DNA of 64,000 nucleotides from Zelopaecilomyces penicillatus (Eukaryota; Ascomycota; Sordariomycetes; Hypocreales; Pseudodiploosporaceae), in assembly GCA_005765155.1 (NCBI GenBank), contig VCCP01000004.1, forward strand, positions 4,154,001-4,218,000, in the 5' to 3' direction. Every line of letters starts with the position of its first letter. Within the stretch, counting starts at the first letter, position 1. The position numbers were made by a program, and so were the translations under genes. The notes beneath the pieces were generated by a model, which was not told the DNA's origin, made no database searches, and saw only the letters and a list, made by a program, of their open reading frames with translations. This document shows, piece after piece, positions 11,370 through 22,846 of this stretch.

Positions 11370-13130
11370 GGTATAAAATTATTAGTATTGCAGGTTAGGC
11401 GGCTGGCTCGCTGGGCTTTGACCAAAGCAACATGATTTTCTTGATTTGGATAGGCTTGATCTGTGTCTTCTGACTCTATCGGCGTTTATATGGATTTGCT
11501 TCCTTTTTGTGCCATTTGGACGGAACTTGTTTTTGCAAGGGTTGATGGGTGGTTTGATGATGCATACCTTTTACGATGTCGGAACTCACGAGAGTGGTTT
11601 GTATTCAAAGTTCCGTGTTTTACTGTGGAATGAAGCCGAGTGCTTGAAAACATTATGTAGTTTCTTGATGATTATGGTATGGTTATGCGGAATTGCTTTT
11701 GAAAAGCTGCTAGCTGAAGGTTTCTGGCCTGCCATCACTTGACGATGGCAGTATGTACTATCACTTGAACAAATCTGAAAACTGTTTCTTGTCTTTACCA
11801 GAGTATATCTGCACACGTCTTTCGTAGCTGATGGCTGTACAACCACTTGAAGTGACGTGTATTGTGTTTTTCATGAGCGGTTTCATTCAGTTTGGCTCGC
11901 AGCAAGGGGTGAACAGAATTAATATAGATGATCAGCAAGCCAACTTGGTGAGCGCGAGGAATTTGGGTTGAAATGCTTAAAGATATCAAGCAGTAGTCAC
12001 GCATCCTTCTTTCCATCGTCTCTTTTGCACGACTGCACTGAAGTCTTCTTGACACTCCACATTTCGCAACCACCACCGGCTCGGCTTGAAAATGGCAAAA
12101 TGACCAAACAAACATTGCAAATCCCGCGCTGTTCGCAAACAGGCGGAAAGGAAAGGAAAGCAAGCAACCTGCCACCCTGCCGTGTCTCGTGTTCCAAAGG
12201 TGGCAGCGTCATATGTGACGACAATGGCTATCTAAGCGAAGCACGCGAATGCAGTATGAGGGGCTACGTAGTACAATATACAGGTGTGCTCTGTGTTCCT
12301 TGCAAATGCCATTCACCCACCCATGGGCTATTAATCTCATCGCCTTTGGTCAACTTCCGTGAACGGACAAGGAGTTTTCTTTTTCATTTTTTCAACAAAT
12401 GGGGGGCAAGACGGCAGTCAGTCAGAGCGGAGTTGACGTGTGCCGTAATTACATGTAACACTGCCGGATGCTCCGTGCGAGAGAGGTCCAAGACACTCAC
12501 CAGGGGGGGGGAACGGCATGGAGGAGGAGTCGCCCAGCTTTATTTGGGTGCTGACAACGATGCCAGCCGAAAACGCCATGATCTTTTGGACATGGCAATT
12601 AATTACAAAGTGGTACTGCTAAGATTCGGCAGTAATACTTGGCAGGTGCTGGGTAATTCTTTCGCACAATTAACGTGCGAGACCTCTTGTGATGATGGGA
12701 AGGAGCAGGCGTTGTCGACTGCGCTTGCTGCTGATGCCATCTACCCCAAGGTGTAGGTAGTAGAGGCAAGAAACGAGCAGGAAAAGAGAAGGAGCCAGTT
12801 TACCGCGTGTGTTGATATTATTGGAGATCTTTTCTGATGGTCTTGGCTATCGAGTTGGACTCTATATGATCGGCATCTTGACTTCCTAATCACCTCCCGT
12901 TCCCTACCATTGGATTTTACATCCGACTTTGCTTTTTGCCAAACGCAATCTCCAGAAACACTCCGACGGCCCCCCCAGTCTCAGTTGCAAAGTCGATATA
13001 ACACCCACCACCTCACCACCCACCCTGTTCAACACCTCGTCACCTCTGATTTTTTTTCATTCCAGATTGATCGACCAAACAAACATAACACGCAATAATC
13101 ATTTCAATACCGCCTAAAAAGAAACCAACA
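11370..13130. other. Intergenic region with one unexplained open frame
   Basis: Positions 11370-11950 are AT-rich and presumably hold the pacC 3' untranslated region. Positions 12780-13130 look like a promoter and leader: CT- and CA-rich, with an AC-rich stretch just before the ATG at 13131. Between them is a long open frame listed separately. Confidence 0.5.
12100..12756 (+). CDS. Doubtful open frame, 218 codons, unknown
   Basis: A frame open from about 11968 has its first convincing ATG at 12100 and ends with a stop at 12754-12756. The 218-residue product is rich in cysteine and basic residues. It has no signal peptide, no domain and no repeat that I recognise. The length is more than I would expect by chance in DNA of roughly even base composition. 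However, it sits where the promoter of the secreted-protein gene should be, and it crosses a run of G. It could be chance, a lineage-specific gene or a transcribed leader. I do not assign a function. Confidence 0.2.
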   Translation: MTKQTLQIPRCSQTGGKERKASNLPPCRVSCSKGGSVICDDNGYLSEARECSMRGYVVQYTGVLCVPCKCHSPTHGLLISSPLVNFRERTRSFLFHFFNKWGARRQSVRAELTCAVITCNTAGCSVRERSKTLTRGGERHGGGVAQLYLGADNDASRKRHDLLDMAINYKVVLLRFGSNTWQVLGNSFAQLTCETSCDDGKEQALSTALAADAIYPKV

Positions 13131-13580
13131 ATGCATCATTTCTGGTTAGCAAGCCTCGTTCTGATGAGCGGCCTGGCCTCTGCGTATCACCGCATTCCAA
13201 ATCACCTCCACAAGCCCAACCCCGCGGATGCTTGCTGCTGCTGCGACATTTCACAGAATGCCATCTCCTGCACAAACGACATCGCAGCCTCAGACTGTGT
13301 CTGCGCGGCTGTCGTCTGCCCTGCTGGCGCTCCCACGGTCTGGGCGGACGGGTCCAAGTCTGCTACGCCCACACCAACGGCTGTCGTGACGACGACGACG
13401 ACGACTCCAAAGTACCCAGACCCAACAGAGTTGGCACCGTGCTGCTGCTGCGATCTCCGGGTCTCCAACATCATTTGTGATGTAAGGCAGCGACAGGACT
13501 GTTACTGTGTGGCAGCTGAGTGTCCGTCTGGCGCTGAGACGAAATGGGTTCAGCCGACATCTTCTGCGAATGGGGCTTGA
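13131..13580 (+). CDS. Small secreted cysteine-rich protein with duplicated CCCC motif
   Basis: A 149-residue, intronless protein with a clear signal peptide; cleavage is likely after ALASA-type residues ending at A18. The mature part contains two copies of one cysteine pattern, at 35-71 and 104-139. The pattern is CCCC, 8 residues, C, 7-8 residues, C-x-C, 4 residues, C-P-[AS]-G-A-x-T-x-W. Each copy has eight cysteines, which suggests four disulfides per module. A Thr/Pro linker (about 77-100) joins them and may be O-glycosylated. The ATG follows an AC-rich leader typical of expressed fungal genes. I do not recognise the family. Small, secreted and cysteine-rich proteins of this size are often cell-wall proteins or effector candidates; that is inference. 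Confidence 0.85.
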   Translation: MHHFWLASLVLMSGLASAYHRIPNHLHKPNPADACCCCDISQNAISCTNDIAASDCVCAAVVCPAGAPTVWADGSKSATPTPTAVVTTTTTTPKYPDPTELAPCCCCDLRVSNIICDVRQRQDCYCVAAECPSGAETKWVQPTSSANGA

Positions 13581-15069
13581 TCGGAGCAATTTTTGGGAGC
13601 AATGGCGTTTGGGAATCGGATTGCGCACGTTTTCTGTGAGCCTATGTAATTCTAATATGGAGTGGTCGTGGTGCAGGAGGGGGTGTATGAGCAAGCTGTC
13701 GATTGATGGATCGAGAGGAAGATGTGCAACTGGCGATCGATTGGTGTTGACAAGTCACAAAAGATACCATCCTGTTTTAACGGTACTAGAGTCGGTGGCC
13801 TCCTATTTCAAACTAGGATCACCCTAATGGAACATTTCAATCGGAACTATGTTGGTGCCAATATGTGATGTATCAAGTTGATAAAGAGCGCCAGGCTGAT
13901 CGTTCTAGACTGAATATGAAAGGAACCATCAGATAGCTATCGAGCAAAGGTGCATATACCAGGCCTAGTTAGAGAGTAAAAGACATGTCTATTGCTTGGA
14001 CTATGGTGTAAATATATTAAACTCTCATACATGCTCTATCACGCAGTTTACAATACACAGTGCTTATTCCACATCACTTGCTTTTTGTTTCATCATACTA
14101 TCACTCACCCACCCGCACAACTCCACATGCCATTTCATGGTTTTTTTTGGCAACCCTCTTCAACTTAGTATCAAGGCTAACCTACGCCGCCGATAACCCA
14201 TCATCCCTAAACTAGAACACCCCCTTCAAGCCTAGTAAATCGTCATCATGACTACACCATCCCCATTTTCATGAAGGAGGAGGGGAAAAAAATAATATCC
14301 ATTAGTTTGTCAGCCGTCCCCCCCTCCTCTCCGGCGCATCCGGCACAGCACATTGGCTCGCGCGGCACTCGGTATAGTTCCTGATTGCTGGAAAAGGAGT
14401 TCTCGTCTTTTTTTTTTCTTTTCGTATCTAACTAAATACTTTGGGGTGCCAGGAGGTAGTGAAAGAAAGGGAGAAAGAAAAACAAGGACCTTGCCCTAAC
14501 TGGTTTAGAAGAGATCTAAATATCGCGTTCCGTTTTCTTTATTAACCAACCCCCCCGTTTTAGAATTGAATGGTGTGTGATGTGGGCGTACGTTGTCGCC
14601 AAGAAAAGAACCTCAGGGTTATTTGACAGGACCCGACGGGAAATAAGCTCGTTGAGAGCTGTCAAGATCTAGATCGGATTGGGGCTTTGACTGTTTATGT
14701 AGCCAGTCCCCTTTTGGTTATATTGAGCTTCGGGGAGTTGAGCTTGTTTAATGATAGAATGGGAACCTAATAGAATAATTATCATTTTCTGGAGAAGGCA
14801 GGTATTAATAGAATTCACATAAACGATATCTGGGACTTGAGGAGTGTGAAAGTTCAACTACATAGACACCGAAGGAGCATATCGCTCAGAGAGTAAGAGA
14901 AAAATGACAGATATCTACTTGCAATTATAAATATGTGAAGATTTGTAAAGTACATATGCTATGCTGTAACCAAATATCGCTATGACCTCTAAGCTAAACA
15001 CTCTGCAAAGCAATCAAACCAAAAACCCACCCCTTATTTAGATACCTATTCACTCATGCCACACACGCC
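13581..15069. other. Intergenic region between converging genes
   Basis: No gene recognised. It lies between the 3' ends of the secreted-protein gene and the alcohol dehydrogenase, is AT-rich, and contains short homopolymer runs of T near 14410 and of C near 14550. Confidence 0.6.
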
Positions 15070-16104
15070 TCACTCCATCACCAGAACATTCTTAAACCTA
15101 GCTTTCCCAGCTAACAAGCTATCCACCGCCCCCTGAACATCCACAAACGGGAACTTATTAACCATACACCGGACCCCATGCTTCATAGCAAACTCAATCG
15201 CCTCCTCCGTGTCCCGGGCGTGGCCGCTTGGCCATCCATGCACACTCAGCGCCCTGCCCACCATCAACACCGTATCTACATCTACAAGCCCAACGCCTGC
15301 TAGGCTGAGGAGCTTGCCTCCCACAGCCAGGCCGTGGAGCAAAGGGCCGACGACTTTGGGGTTGGGAGCTGTCTGGATGATGAGGGCTGCGCCGCCGAGC
15401 TTGAGGAGCTCTGCGGGGGCGTCGGCGCTGGATGTTGTGCTGATGAAGTAATGGGCGCCGAGGGATTTGGCGAATTCGGCTTTGTCGTCACCTCCGGATG
15501 ATAAGAGGGCGACTTGGAAGCCCATCTTGTTGGCGTATTGGACAGCGAGGTGGCCGAGGCCGCCGAGCCCCTGGATGGCAACAAGAGAGCCCTTTTCTAT
15601 TTGCATCTTGCGAATGCCATTGAACACTGTCACGCCGGCACAGAGCAACGGCGCAACTTCTACAGGATTCATCTCCGCCGGAACGCGGACCACCGCCTCA
15701 GCCCGGAGCAGCACATATTCAGCATACCCGCCATCCCGAGTGATGCCGTTGATGGCCTTATTATCGCAGAACTGGAATTGCTCTCGCTGGCACAGCTGAC
15801 AATCTCCATCATGTCCACTGTGCCAGGCGCCTCCGACTCGCTGGCCGACGGTGAAATCTTGGACCCCGTCACCAATCTCGACGATATCCCCGACGACTTC
15901 GTGACCAGGCACGCGGGGGAAGAGGTGATTGCCCTTACGGCCCGCTGCAAAAGCCGTATCAGTGAAGCAGACGCCGCAGGCAAGGACCTTGACGAGGATC
16001 TGGCCGGCGGAGGGCTGCTTGAGCTCAACGTCCTCGAGCTTGAAGGACCCGTTGGGTTCGCGGAGGACAACGGCCTTGTAGGTTTTTGGCAACTGCGCGG
16101 TCAT
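15070..16104 (-). CDS. Zinc-dependent alcohol dehydrogenase (MDR family)
   Basis: An intronless 344-residue medium-chain dehydrogenase. Catalytic zinc ligands are visible as C46 (ACGVCFTD), H68-E69 (PGHEVVG) and C155 (PLLCAG). The structural zinc lobe has C102, C105 and C113, with Asp99 in the position usually held by the first cysteine. That substitution is, as I recall, common in a fungal subgroup with an HDGxC sequence. The NAD(P)-binding motif GLGGLG is at 179-184. The expected reaction is reversible oxidation of an alcohol to an aldehyde or ketone in the cytosol; the substrate is not evident. It stands alone, with no biosynthetic partners around it. The full length is present and ends in the family-typical KNVLVME. 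Confidence 0.93.
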   Translation of the reverse strand: MTAQLPKTYKAVVLREPNGSFKLEDVELKQPSAGQILVKVLACGVCFTDTAFAAGRKGNHLFPRVPGHEVVGDIVEIGDGVQDFTVGQRVGGAWHSGHDGDCQLCQREQFQFCDNKAINGITRDGGYAEYVLLRAEAVVRVPAEMNPVEVAPLLCAGVTVFNGIRKMQIEKGSLVAIQGLGGLGHLAVQYANKMGFQVALLSSGGDDKAEFAKSLGAHYFISTTSSADAPAELLKLGGAALIIQTAPNPKVVGPLLHGLAVGGKLLSLAGVGLVDVDTVLMVGRALSVHGWPSGHARDTEEAIEFAMKHGVRCMVNKFPFVDVQGAVDSLLAGKARFKNVLVME

Positions 16105-19100
16105 GGTGAGCAGCTTTGGTGAGAATTTGTACTGCTGTGGTGTTGAGAGAGAGTTAAGTTTGGCAAACTTGGGTATATTTGGGAAGTTGTGTGAATTGTC
16201 GTTTGAGGTATACTTGTGTGTGAATATGAGAGAAGCTGAATAGAAGCTGGATGTTCAATATATATACATATACTTGACAAGACGTCGACAATGTTCATCA
16301 AGTTAATGATTACAGACACCAATGCCATCAAATGTACAGTAATTTCCCCAGAGCCATTCTCCAACATACTCAAGGACCGATAGACCCGAAAGATCGGACT
16401 TCCGCCCGCGGTCCATCGTGATGGCCGTATGCAAGGCAGACGGGTTAGGGTTGGCAATGCTGCAAAAGCCGTTCATTCCCTCTTAATCCGGGCACAATGC
16501 GTCAACGGTTTTTTCTGGGGGGGCAGCGGGAGCACATAGGACATACATACAAAACCCTCGGAATCCGGATCCTCGGGGGTAGTAGATGCAAGGCTGTAAG
16601 TACAATGCTTGCAGCCCTACAGAAGTCTGGCCTACCTCCGTAGCTTTAAATCCGCAAAAGCAGTGCGCTCCCTAAGCCGGGGGACTTTTTACCCACCCCC
16701 GATAATTGCGAATGGTGAGAAATAGTCAAAAGCAAAAAGAAAGGCAAGAAAACAGGTTACATAGTAATTAGGTGGTTTTTGGGTAATTAGTCTCAATCCA
16801 TGAGTGAGAGTGACATCACCATCAGCAAGCCTCATGTGTTCCTTCGGTTATGCATTGCTAGTGAGTAATGCGTTTTAGCTGAGAGAGAGACAGAGAGAGA
16901 GAGCAAGGATATGGAATCAGAAACCATAAGCATTCATTCCCCAAGCTGTAATACCATTTTCGACAACGACTGGAGGCTGCTGTTGCTGTTGTTTACCATG
17001 TCCGACGGATGTGAGGCAATCCGGGGGTGCTGACGAAGCACTCACAAATAATTTACTACAGGAAATTGGGAGGCCTTCCGGAGCCGCCATCAGCCTGACT
17101 AACGGGTTTATTCAAAGATTTTGTTCCCAAAGCCGAACAGGGCGGAATCACACACCTGTTATTGGCGGCTCTTTTTACAGCACGAGGTGTGGGCCCACTG
17201 GATTATTCCGAAGTAGTGGGTGGGGGGAAGGAGAGTGAACAGACCAGCAGTTGGTGGGAATTCAGGCGGTTGGTTCGATTCAGGAACCCATCGCATGATA
17301 AATAATACCTACCTAATTACTATTACCTTCTCTCAGCACAGGATCCAACAACGGATAATCATAGCATCCTCACTCCTCCCCCTTTTCTTCTTCTGCTCTT
17401 CCTCCTCCTTCTTCGCAAAATTTTGACAACATTGCTATAACCAGAGACCCAGAGGCCAAGAAAAAGCCCAACGGCACAGCAATTATCTAATTAAATAATG
17501 GTTTGACCCAAACAAGGACACCATCGTCTCTCTCTCTCGAGCGAGTCAGGAATAACAAGCATCAACCAGAAACATGACTTGGGGACTCTATGAAGTCCTG
17601 GAACAAAGGCAACGTCTGTGCTACCATTTCTAGCTTGGCAATGAGGGGCGCACCTTGGGAGCAATGGAGCCTTGAAGGGGGCCTTGCCAACGGCGAGCGA
17701 TCCGTTGGTGACCAGAAATCACAATCAACAATGGAATTTGCTTTTAACCGGCCGGGCTTTGGAGCAGTTACTATTAGCTGTACCACCACACCGGTTTGGT
17801 CCCTTCCCCCAAACGATGGCAATTTTACCCACACGACGCTGCCACCATCACTCACATGGGCTGATTCCATCTGAGCGGGCTGCCAGGGCTCCTGCAAGGC
17901 TCCGAACATCCAGAGGGGTTCAATATAGTGTTATGAATGTAGTTGACGTACTTTGACATCCGCGCCAGACAGCAGCCATGTCCTATAGTCTGTCGGTAGC
18001 CTGTCTGTAGTCTCGCTGTGGCAATAGAACAAGTAAAAGCCACAATGCCAGAGACAGAGAACCATGCTTGCTCCCGCATAACTACATGCATCCCTACTGC
18101 TCGGCGGGGATGTAAAAGGCTTCAAGGTTTATTGAAACACGAGGCAATAAAACAGAAAACAAAGCTATATCATACCATTATCCAAGTTAAGTGCTAGGAA
18201 TGGAAATTAAATGTACATCTCGTAACACCAAATGGGTTTCTGATTACAACTGGGCCACGCTATCTATGCCTTGGCCCCTGCAACCTCCGCTGCTCTGTGA
18301 GGGGTGACAATGCATGCCGCAAGTGATATTCAATTTTCTTCAGTCAACGAGACGCCATTCAGCCAGCAGATCAAGCCAAATTTACAGCATTATCACCGTG
18401 TGGTATTTAAGGCCAGCATCGATTCGGGACGTGCCGCTCGAATCTGGCTGGTGGGTAGCCTAGCGTAAGCGGCTTGTCCAGCTCGGTGATCAGTGAGCAT
18501 GGGGGAAATAGAGTGGCAATTCTGGGATAATAGAAAATGCCCTGAGACATTTGTTGTATACAGATAATTACAGTATAACCCGGCATGCTGAACCACAAAC
18601 AGAGAAGTAAATTATCTCGATGCTCGTGTCTACCAACACATAGTCTATGCAAGTGCGTTACTATACCTTGTGTCCATCACCAGTCATGGCAGTCCTGTCA
18701 CCTTAGCATCTGTAATAAGTGCTGCTTCTGCCGTACTCCCGGCTATGGTCGAGGCGATTCATAGGCTCCAACATGTTTTGGTGGAGAGCAATCACGGCTA
18801 GTCTGAGGGAGGATAGCAGGTGAAGCAGAACCAAGAGCTAAGTTTAGTTAATGTGCATTCATGGCTAGAATCAACAAGCCCAATATTAATCGGTAGTCCC
18901 TAAGAGATGAGAAATACACTTGTGTCAAAGGACTACAACTGTCACTATAGACAATGAAGCCCTAGTATTATTCATAGCCCGCGACCTTGCGGCCTGGCAA
19001 TCGCTAAATCCCAAAATGTGGAGCGAAGGCTGTCGCCTGTCACAAACGGCAGTGAAAGTCAACAGCCGGAACCAAACTGCACCGCCGTGGTGAACGGACC

Positions 19101-22100
19101 TCTGCACTTGCACTGAGCAGGGGGCTCGGGAAGACAAGTTAGGCGGCGACGATCGTACACACATCTGAAGAGCTTATCATCACTAGAGGCTAAATGGAGT
19201 AGGTAGAGCGTTGAGGCTGTTCTTTTAGCGTGAGGAGAAGGATGGGAAAACGTGTTCCCCGTAAGCGCCAGTATGTGTTTGGAAAGTGTAAGTACTCGTG
19301 TCTCCCTCCTACAAGTTGTGACCGGTAAATCACAGCGAGAGAACGAGCTGCACCAGTTTGACATGGGGGGTGCAACACGTTTGATCTGGTCTGCAAGATT
19401 TGATGGAACAGCTCAGTCCGCCAACATCAGCAAAACCACACGGGGAGGGGTATATGCAGCGTCGAAGCGAGCCGAAGAGCAGAGAAAAGAGACAAAACGA
19501 CAAACCACTAGAGGTATGGCTAAAGAAATAGTCAGATAGCGACGAAGTTGGCATGGCGGCCCTCGCCAGCCAGAGGGTTGGACGGCAGCCGATTGAAGCA
19601 CATCGACTGGACAAAATCTGTGTACGACGTTCCCCGAGCTGACGCCCATCACCTGTCGCGTGGTCGACGAGGCGCAAGCCATGACTAGCGCTCAAGCCTC
19701 TTGTCGTCCGCCCGTTTATGGGGTCATCGGTTGTTGAGCCCATGAAGAGGCAGAATTGGAAAGGGGTGTGCAACTCCGTGTGAGTAATGCTCGTAGCGAT
19801 CCGCATCAGAGTTGCCAGCGGGCTCGGCTGGCTACCCGGCGAGACGAGACAACTATTTACCGACGCAGCAGCTAATAGCTGCAACCCCAATACCGTTGGT
19901 CTAGGCTGTAATATCGTCGAGAGACGGGACACTGGTGTGTGTGTGTGTATATTTGGTATGTGCGTGTCTGTAGTTGTGTGTTGACTGCATCTTCAAGTTG
20001 CATCAGCAACTGTGAGCGAACTGTGTGACGGTTGTTTCCAGGTGGTGCCTGGCAGCCTGTTACCTGGGTCAGATACAGGTTCAGGGGCCAGATGCAGAAG
20101 CATACTACACCTACTAATGTAGGCCATGATGCAATCACCTCGCAAGCATCAGCGCTCTGCCCTGGTTGGTGTTGGGAGTCGGACATTGGTAGGCATTGAG
20201 GTGAAATACCTGCCCTGGCTCCCTTCCCTGACTAACTCGCCATCGGCAAAGGAGTGTGACTGTTGGCGCTTAGCGCTCTTTGGAGTCGATAATAATGTGC
20301 ATTAGATGGGTAGGTGCAACGCCGTCACGCGAGAAAAAAACAAATCATAGTAATAAGTCTGGCCACGCCTGTCAGCACTGCTCTCGGCCGATACGCCAAC
20401 CAAACTTTATCTGGTTCTTGCAAGCCGAGATGACGGGATCCATCCATTCCACCATCCAGACCATTGCCATGCCAGACCATACCCACCCATGCTGCCGTGA
20501 TCGATGGAGAGCGGGGGCTGTGGCGGCGCTGCAGGTGTAGTGACAGTTGGGAAACTTTGCTTCAAGAAAAGGGTTGCGATCATTGACTGACAGCTTAGGA
20601 GCGGATTCAGGGAGAGGAGGGAGAGGCGGATAGAAGGGAAAGAGGGAGAGGGGAGAGAGAGCAGGAGAGACTGCCAGATGGTCCGATACCGCCGCCCCGT
20701 CAGTGCCCCAGCTTCTTGGGTCGTCGTCTGAACCTGCTTGCCTGTGTGATTCCGATCTTTCCAGATATTGTTTCTTATCACTCATCCCGTCCCCTTCAAC
20801 CCCCCTCGTCTCCCCTAGCTGTCAATTTCTTGCCCCTCCCGGCACGCACGAGCACCCCGATTTTCTAATCATTTCGTATGGAAGGTCCAGATGTGTGCCT
20901 GTTGTCATTACCAAATATTATAGGTGGTACTAAGTTACTGCCTACTACGTCGTAGTTTGATGCTCCACAGTGATCCAAGGCTATGGCTACAGCCCAACTG
21001 CCGTCAGCGCCACCTATTACTAACGATGTTGGCCTAACCCCAAGTCCTGGGTACCTGTCCACTGTGCTTCCTCGTAGCAAGTTCTGTACGTAGTATGATA
21101 TGCCGCGGTACCGACGTCGGTGGCACAGCTTCAACAAGGTGTGCATTAGTCGCCTGCAACCCACGCCCTGGCATCACCGACTCTTGATCTCCCGCCCTTG
21201 GGATGCGCAAGACGAATTTGCCTTGGGTGGTGGCTTTCATCTCCGCAGGGACACCATAATGTTCGTCCGGGTACGGGTTGCGATCAGAAGTGGTGATAAT
21301 CAACGGGGAAGCACGGCGTGGTTGGTACGGGTCCTCCAAGATTGATCGGTGGTAATGGCAGGGTCAGCCACCCCTGGCACAGCGATATCCGGCCGGCCGG
21401 TGCCACGCCAGCAGCACACGAACACTTGGGCACATTCTTAGTCTGGCATCTGCTGCAGGTCTCCATATGGTGCTGCTTACTACAGGTAGCACGGAGTGCT
21501 GTGCAATGTACGAATACAGCTGCTAGGGGCTACGTTGATTACATTTGCCCTGCTCGCGCCTGATACGGCCATTTGGCAAGGCTTGCACAGATGACACCCT
21601 GGTGTTTGACATGTGCGAGCTCTGCACCTGGCGCTTCTCCAGGTGCTGAAGTGTGTTCAAGCAAGACTCACAGGCAAGCGACAATCGACAATCGACAATC
21701 CACGTTCTAGGACAGCCGTTGGGCGGCCAGGAGGGCGGCCTGGTGTGCCTGTGCCACCCCAAACACCCCAAACGCCTGGGGGCACATCCTCATCTTCCCA
21801 CATCGGCGCCCTCTGGTGGCGCTGGTTTCAGTGCACCCGGCGGGAACAGGCCGCCGCGCCGCTCTGGAAAGCCCCAGCAGCGTGTGCCCCAGTAGCATGC
21901 CCCCCCAGCAGGCGCCTAGTGCAGGCAATGGCTGGCAATCCACTGGCATCCACTGCCATTGATCCACTGAAGGCGCCATGGATGGGTGACGATGCACCAC
22001 CATGGCTCTCGCTACAACGCCCTGCGTGTGGTTGGTGGCACCAGCGCTGGGCACTCGCACTGGGCACTGGCAGTTGGGGCAATGCATTCATCCATCCATC

Positions 22101-22846
22101 CGTCTTGGAGCCCAGCTCCACCCATCCTACACCCACCGAATCTGTACTGTACTGTACACCATCATCACCATCACCCATCCATCCATCCAGCACCCACCAC
22201 CCATCCCCCATCCTGCAACAACAACAAAAACACAAACAAGCAGGCGATGACAACGGGAAATCAATCCCCTCCCTTCCAGCCCTCTCAACGTCTGCCGCGC
22301 CTACACGCCACTGGCTTTCCGTCTTGCTGGGCCGGCCAATCCTTGCGCCCGCCCACGTTTCCCACCACGGCGCTCTCAGCTGCCTTGTCTCCCCTGTTTC
22401 CCCTGCCTCCCCTGCCCGGTCAGGTCTGGTCTGTGGGTGAATCTCGGCGGACGGACGTCGCGCGATAGCCGGCATCCCGACACACACCACTGTACAGTGA
22501 CCACTCACACCTCTCACACCCGGCCCCAGCGCACCCACACCCTGCCCCATCCATCTGTCTGCATCGCAATTCTTCCTTTCCCGAGCCCGCTCGCACGCTC
22601 ATCCATCAGATTCATCCTTTCGTCCATCTGTTCGCCAGTCCAGCAGACCCTCAGTTCCTCAGTCGCCAACCCGCCCCAGTGAGGCCGTCCGTCTATTCAC
22701 CGCCTGCTCCCCTTCCGCGCCTGTGGGGGAGTCCTGATCGCCTCCCAACAGCTTCGCTCTCCTTCTGCCTTACCCGCCGCCTCTTCTGCTCGTCATCTCG
22801 TTTCATCCATTGCCTCGCTCCCTCATGCCTCACTTCGCCCTTGTGC
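16105..22846. other. Long intergenic region, no gene recognised
   Basis: About 6.7 kb. Positions 16105-16450 are the alcohol dehydrogenase promoter. GA repeats lie near 16880-16900. From about 20500 to 22846 the sequence is CT-rich on the plus strand, with CATC repeats near 22180, and probably contains the promoter and leader of the zinc-cluster regulator. Several long open runs at 21600-22550 on both strands are caused by high GC and repeats; none shows a recognisable protein. Confidence 0.5.

Noticed and set aside
11446..11742. Hydrophobic 98-codon frame after pacC
   Set aside because: It starts with TTG, lies in the AT-rich pacC 3' flank and resembles no membrane protein family.
15514..16122. 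202-codon frame antisense to the alcohol dehydrogenase
   Set aside because: It is a shadow of a conserved enzyme gene with no features of its own.
17260..17300. GGTTCGATTC resembling a tRNA B box
   Set aside because: No A box or acceptor stem at the right distance.
19330..19932. 200-codon frame on the minus strand
   Set aside because: It opens with GTG and shows no domain, signal peptide or splice context.
21613..22550. Long open frames on both strands (up to 275 codons)
   Set aside because: The region is GC-rich and repetitive, frames overlap in opposite directions, and the products are low complexity without family features; it is more likely leader and promoter DNA.
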